DNA from: Vitellaria paradoxa
Taxonomy: Eukaryota > Streptophyta > Magnoliopsida > Ericales > Sapotaceae
Reading direction: 5' to 3'
Length of the DNA: 64,000 nucleotides
NCBI GenBank assembly: GCA_019916065.1
Contig: CM034240.1
Location: forward strand, 46,326,026 to 46,390,025
The notes under the pieces were generated by a model. That model was not told the origin of the DNA, ran no database searches, and saw only the letters and a program-made list of their open reading frames with translations. This document shows, piece by piece, positions 58,691-64,000 of the stretch. Both the position numbers and the translations under genes were made by a program. Each line of letters begins with the position of its first letter. Position 1 is the stretch's first letter.

Positions 58691-59811
58691 CGCGTCATAC
58701 AGCACAAATGCCATCCGGGTAGAGCTTTTTAACTGGGTTATTTTATCGTATCGTTTTAAAGTTCAAATTTTTAATTTTAATAATTTTTAATTTTTTTTTA
58801 TAAAAATTAAGAGATATTTAGTTAATAAAAGTTTAGTTAGAAATATAATAAAAGTATAAAGATTTGATATAAAAATAATATATTGTAAAATTTGATTAGA
58901 AAAAAATATAAAAAATTGATAAAAGTTGACAATTTTAATTAATTTTGACCAATCAAACAGTCTTAATTATAATTTTTAATGCATTTAGTTTAGTAATAAT
59001 AATTTTTAGTAATTTTTTATAACTTTTAGATATTTAATAAAATTTTTGATAAATTTTGATAATTTTTAATAATTTTTAATAATTTTTAAGTTAAACAAGT
59101 TATTACAACTAATTAAAAAACTGACAAAATTTGATATTTTACCGACCATCTGAAAAAGCAATCGTAGTACTACTTTAATAGAGAGAGTATTAAATAATGA
59201 AGTTAGGTTGGCTTAAAATGAGCACCTCCTTACAAACAAATATGGAATGGATAGATTTAGAACAGAACTGGGAGATTGGACCATTAAGTTGGACTTGGGT
59301 TATGAGAGAGTAATACTATATCAGTTTTAAGATTTGTTATTAGAATTAGGTTAAAATTCAAAATTTTAAATGTATTTATTTTTATTTTTTAAATTTAAAT
59401 AATATAAATATATTTAAATTATTAAATTTTAATATGACAATTTCTATGTTAATATTACAAAACTTAGAATAACTCGAATATTTAGAACAATATCGGTTTT
59501 ATTTAAAATATAATAAATCATAACAAACAATTCTATTAAATAAAATCGACATCGTTTCACTAAATTAGAATAATATAATTTTAATAAAAAAATTATGTTA
59601 TATACATATATATATATATATATATTATTTTATGAAGTTAATTCACAAACTTTTTGAACTAAAAACTTTGAAACTCTATAAATTGAATCTGCCTTAAATT
59701 TGACTCGTTAAAATCAGAATTCATATTTAGGTCGCAAATAATTTATTTCGTAGTCATTCTCAACCTACCAAAAAATTATATATATTATTAAAGACACTAT
59801 ATTCTATCTAT
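58691..59811. other. AT-rich intergenic sequence, nothing recognised
   Basis: Dominated by 'taatttttaataattttt' type iterations near 59040-59100 and a (TA)n tract near 59605-59625. No gene was seen. Confidence 0.6.
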
Positions 59812-60270
59812 TTGAGTAAAAATTAAAATTATTTCATGAACAATTACTGTTTTTTTTTTGCAAAAAAATAAAAATAAAAATTCCCCTGCAAGCATTTTCA
59901 GCCGAAATGACTTCAATGGATTCTCCCTTTCCTAAATCATTTCCTTCCTTCTCTCTTTTTGAGTAAAACTTAAAAATTATTTTATGAACAATTACTGCAT
60001 TTTTGCCGAAAAAAATAATAAAAATAAAAAATCCCCTGCAAGCTCTTTCAGCCGAAATTGCTACAATGGATTCTCTCTTTTCAAAAGTTAATCATTTCCT
60101 TCCTTCTCTCTTTTTGAGTAAAAATTTAAATTATTTTATGAACAATTGCTGCATCTTTGCAAAAAAAATAAAAAATAAAAATAAAATTCCCCCGCAAGCG
60201 TTTTCAGCCGAAATTGCTACAATGAATTCTCTCTTTTCTAAAGTTAATCATTTCCTTCCTTCCTTGTTCT
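59812..60270. repeat. Three tandem copies of a ~150-bp unit
   Basis: 'ttgagtaaaa' begins the copies at about 59812, 59959 and 60114. Each has an A-rich tract, 'cccctgcaagc', 'tttcagccgaaat', 'caatggattctc' and 'catttccttcct'. The open frame at 60003-60272 merely reads through two copies. Confidence 0.85.
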
Positions 60271-61857
60271 AGTGTTTGATTGATTCCCAAGTTTGTATAG
60301 TTTCGTGTCCCACAAGTGAAAAGTAAATATTTATTCGGGAAAAAGTTAGGAGTGGCTCCCCGTGAGAATTCAAATCTTTCCTAAAAGGCTGAGAAAATTT
60401 ACCACAAATGACAAAGAGGAAGGAAAATATCTCCTTGAATAATTTTCTAGTTATTTATATATTAACTAGAAATGGAAGTACAACACTTTGTGCCTAAGAA
60501 AAAAAAATTATTTTTTTTTATTTTTGAAAATTTTCCTTACTTTTTTTCATTTTTTTAATTGTAAAATAAAAATATTTGAAAATTAATCGTGTAGATGTTT
60601 AAACAACAAAAAATAAAATAAAATAAATAAATGTGCTCTAATTGAGAAAATCTTACTTAATTATAGCAATGTTAAATGGTCTATTTAACCCTAGATGGTC
60701 CTACACCCTCCTCTAACTGGATTAAATTGGCTTGTCAAGACCATCAAATCTTAACTTTAACCTATTTGAGCCTATACTTTTTAATTTTTTAAAAAATAAA
60801 ATAATTATAAATTTAACTTAAATTAAAATAAATGTCCATTTAGCCTTAAAAAATAAAAATAAAATATTGATACAAAATTTATTAATAAAATTTAATTACA
60901 TTTAATTTTTAATTCTAAATTTCAATTTACAATTAACAAATTGACCTTTAGCATTCTAATTTCTTAAATACCCAATGAATATTTTTTGGATTGTTTATAG
61001 TTAGCATAATAACTTTTACTTCAACCTTAACTTATATAATGACTTTTTATCTAAACTTTTTCAAAATATTCCTTAATAAATTTCTTATCATGTTAACTAT
61101 TTTTGGAATTATTTGGACTTGTACTTTGAAATGATCACTTTATCCGTGCGCTAAATTTGGTATATTCTGATCTTCACAAAAGGTAAATAAATATTATTTA
61201 AAATATATTTTAATAAATAAGTAAGTTCTAATCTTGACAAAAGTCAAACTAAAAATGATTATTTTTTATTTTCGAGCTATTTTCGGTTCATATTTACATT
61301 ATGGACGTTGTAAAATTCTAAAAAATATTATTCGACGCAACTCTTATTAGTTAATTAAATTTTGAATAAATTTAAACCTCGCCGAAAAAAGAATATTCAA
61401 CCCCTAACCTCATTCTCAATCTATATTTGTATTATGACTTTCTAAAATTATTGTTTCATTTATTTTTGCCTACATTTGTATTATAGTCCCTACAAATAGC
61501 TATATATTTAAATGTTAAAATAGTTGTAATAGCAATTTACAAATTTTTCCGAAAGACATGCTCTCAAGACATATCCTCATGCTAACATTTGTTTTAAAAT
61601 CTATACAAATTGCATAAGTTCATAATATTTACACTTCATGTATAAATCTATACAAATATAATTTTTTGTTATTATTAAATTTCATAGTAATTTAAAAAAA
61701 AATAAAAATTTAAACATTACCAAAAATATAAAATATGTTTTGTGTTTTACAAGAAAATACAAAGGATAAAAACTAAAAATAAATAAAAATTAAAATTAAA
61801 AACATTATCAAACTGACACTTATCCACACTTATCTTAGTTAAGAAGATAGATATGAA

Positions 61858-62120
61858 GCTTCGAAATGGGTAGTCGAGTTGGTTCGGATGGCAGCCTGAA
61901 TGGCCTGGGACCAATAGGTCCCGGGTTCGACTCCTCTTGAGGGACAAGTCTTCCTCTAATTGTGAAAGGCCATCTAACAACCTTCTCGGCTGAGCCGGTC
62001 AGTCAGGGCTTGCCTAGGACTGGTTTACCTCCTCGTGATTCTTGTACGGCTAGGACCACGGGGCGGGTTTCACTCAGTGCGCACCCATAGGTAACGGCTG
62101 CGGGCTTCTCCCGGACCCCA
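61858..62120 (+). mobile_element. tRNA-derived SINE with 17-bp target-site duplication
   Basis: Pol III box A-like TAGTCGAGTTGG (61871-61882) and box B GGTTCGACTCC (61924-61934) have tRNA-like spacing. The rest of the ~263-bp insert is GC-rich in an AT-rich setting and ends '…cccggacccca'. The flanks AAGAAGATAGATATGAA (61841-61857) and AAGAAGATGGATATGAA (62121-62137) differ at one position. This is a clear target-site duplication, so the element is bounded exactly. No long A tail is present. Confidence 0.88.
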
Positions 62121-62137
62121 AAGAAGATGGATATGAA

Positions 62138-63211
62138 TACAAGTATAGATATCATATATGATAATTTTGAAAAAAAAAATGAGAATACCAACATAACGGG
62201 AATATGACAAATAATAAAAAATAAAATTACATATTTTATTAAAAAAATACTTGAACACAGTGTACTTACAAATTATTTGTGAGTTATTGTTCGAAAATAT
62301 GACAATTTTTTATTGAATTTTTATTTTTATATTTTGACCTCAATTTAATACCAAAATTGTATAATCATCCTTGAAGAAAAATTTAAAAATTACATGTAAT
62401 ATTTTGACTCTAATCATATTTTTTCCGTGCTCATCCCATCTCTAATAAAAAAATTAAAAACAAATTATTAAAACACGTGAAATGATGTATATCACATTTT
62501 TGCTCCAGTCATATCGAATACAAATACAACACAAATGTATAATACTTATTCCAGAGTGTTGGTAATTCTCAATATATTAGTAATCTTTGCGTTGAATGAA
62601 ATTCTGACGTATCGAAATAGAAGACGTCTACGAGCAGTCATTTATACACATGCTTTCTCGAGTTATATTTTTAACGTGTGTTTAGTCATTAATTTTTGAT
62701 GAAAATTTTGAAAAATAATTATTACATTTTTATACATTATTATCTTTTCGAAATTCGATAAAAATATAATACCTTCTAAAAAAAGTCGATAACAAATATT
62801 AGCAAAAATTTTTTTACCATTCTCATCACGAACTTCCAACCTACCGAATTACACTCACTGTAATTATATTTTTGAGTTGCAGAAACCATTTAACGGATTG
62901 CAAAAATTACTTTGACGGATTCGCACAATCAACTTCTATCCAAACGAATTGTAGAAACTATTTCCAGACAGCCAACTTTTATTTAAATGAATTGTAGAAA
63001 CCGTTTTGAGTCTAATTTAGGTCTGTCAAAGAAGTCATGACTAATATAAAATTTTGAATTCGTTTAAAAAAAATTCAATCAACTGGAACTGAAATCTACT
63101 ATTCATATCTAAAAAATGCTAATTTAAGATATGTGTACTAAACTTAAAAATTTTTTATAATCACATATTATTTATTTATTTATTTTTATCACTCCAATCA
63201 CACTCTTCTAA
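62138..63211. other. AT-rich intergenic sequence, no gene
   Basis: No supported open frame. The stretch 63060-63205 resembles part of the ~430-bp repeat at 8560 and 41455. Confidence 0.5.
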
Positions 63212-63221
63212 GTCCACAAAT

Positions 63222-63329
63222 TTTTTTTGGTAAGGGAGAGGGGGGGTTGGGGGAAACTGTGCATCTCCACGAGAGCAAATTGAGCAAAAGCTCTATCTTG
63301 CAACAATCATCCATCCTTATGATTGAAGG
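63222..63329 (-). mobile_element. Short 5'-truncated retroposon with 10-bp target duplication
   Basis: GTCCACAAAT occurs at 63212-63221 and at 63330-63339. Between them, read on the minus strand, is a ~108-bp insert ending in C-rich sequence, 'ctctcccttacc' and an A tail. This fits a truncated LINE-type insertion. It contains an inner GAGCAAAAGCTC palindrome. Confidence 0.65.
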
Positions 63330-63339
63330 GTCCACAAAT

Positions 63340-64000
63340 GAACGTACAGGATCACTGTTTAAGTGCACGCTTGTGTACTGTCAAGCATGATGATCCGATA
63401 ATTAAGTCTTGATGGCCCCCAATCCAGCCCACCACAATCTCAAACTCTCTCTCTCTTAGTTTTTATTTTTTTTAATCCTATTATTTAGTAAGATGTAAAA
63501 TGTCAAAAATTTTTAAAATTATTAAAAATTATTTATTTTTTATTTTACTATCCGAATTATTCAAATTATCTCACTTCGCGTGACTCCAAATACCCCCACA
63601 ATCCAAAGGCCCAACAGCCAAGAATCACCCAAGATTTGATCCTAGTCAAATGCACATGTTCTCATCATGTTTGATCCCCTTCTCACGACCTTTTGATCTA
63701 CTAATCTTTTTCATCTTGCCCTTTACCCAAGGGGACCCACAATGATTGGGTTTGAGCTTAAGAAAAAATTCTAAAGCCACTGCTTGAAATTGGGCCCTGA
63801 ACACATCATGTTCTCGCACCAAATCAAGCCTCGATTCTTTGTAGCAAGAAAAAAAAAAAATAAATAAAGAAAAATATGCACATCCCAACATATGAATCTC
63901 GAAGTAATCATCCTTTGCCGCCACCTCCCACGTGGTTCAATGACCCTTCATTGATGAAAGTAAAAGTATTTATTACATTTTTAATTATTAGTGTATTTAG
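63340..64000. other. Right end of window, no supported gene
   Basis: It contains a third copy of the AT-rich family seen at 40270 and 40953 (63487-63600). A 92-codon minus-strand open frame (63646-63924) has a Phe-rich stretch but no recognisable domain; I do not call it. Confidence 0.5.

Noticed and set aside
60003..60272. 89-codon open frame
   Set aside because: It reads through copies of a tandem repeat; kept only as a low-interest note.
63646..63924. 92-codon minus-strand open frame
   Set aside because: Phe-rich low-complexity stretch, no splice partner or domain.

Overview
The window looks like nuclear DNA of a flowering plant, most likely a eudicot. It is AT-rich, and its genes have many short exons bounded by GT–AG introns. 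The proteins are plant types: a plastid-targeted DnaJ, cytosolic SRP54, a CUE-domain protein, adenine phosphoribosyltransferase and an EREX-like PX effector. The space between and inside genes is filled with plant-type LTR, LINE, SINE and MITE debris. I cannot name the species.

Layout. 1-4.9 kb: 3' part of an EREX-like endosomal Rab effector (+). 6.2-13.7 kb: cytosolic SRP54 in nine exons (-). 15.3-17.3 kb: a tandem array of about 12 units with a period near 147 bp and internal inverted repeats. 18.2-21.3 kb: a two-exon gene for a 135-residue, probably organellar membrane protein (+). 24.8-39.7 kb: a ten-exon chloroplast DnaJ (DJA5/DJA6 type, -). Its third intron holds a decayed 5.3-kb Ty3/gypsy-order LTR retrotransposon in the opposite orientation. 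42.3-46.0 kb: a five-exon CUE-domain protein (-). 49.8-53.3 kb: a six-exon APRT (-). 53.5-64 kb: no gene seen, only AT-rich sequence, MITE-like repeats, a tRNA-derived SINE with a 17-bp target-site duplication, and a truncated retroposon.

The genes do not form a pathway. They are independent housekeeping genes (endosomal traffic, ER targeting, plastid chaperone, ubiquitin-related adaptor, purine salvage).

The most striking global signal is in the reading frames. I count 13 single-base frame breaks in the roughly 2.55 kb of coding exons between 1069 and 9460. I count none in about 3.9 kb of coding exons to the right. In SRP54 the breaks sum to exactly the number of bases that restores a 495-residue protein. 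Splice sites and protein similarity are otherwise preserved, so a low-accuracy consensus patch on the left side explains this better than pseudogenes. The most structured non-coding object is the ~147-bp array, whose units each contain a near-palindrome and an 11-bp-arm hairpin.

Exon boundaries were placed by hand from splice signals and remembered family sequence. Family names come from recognition, not from a database search.
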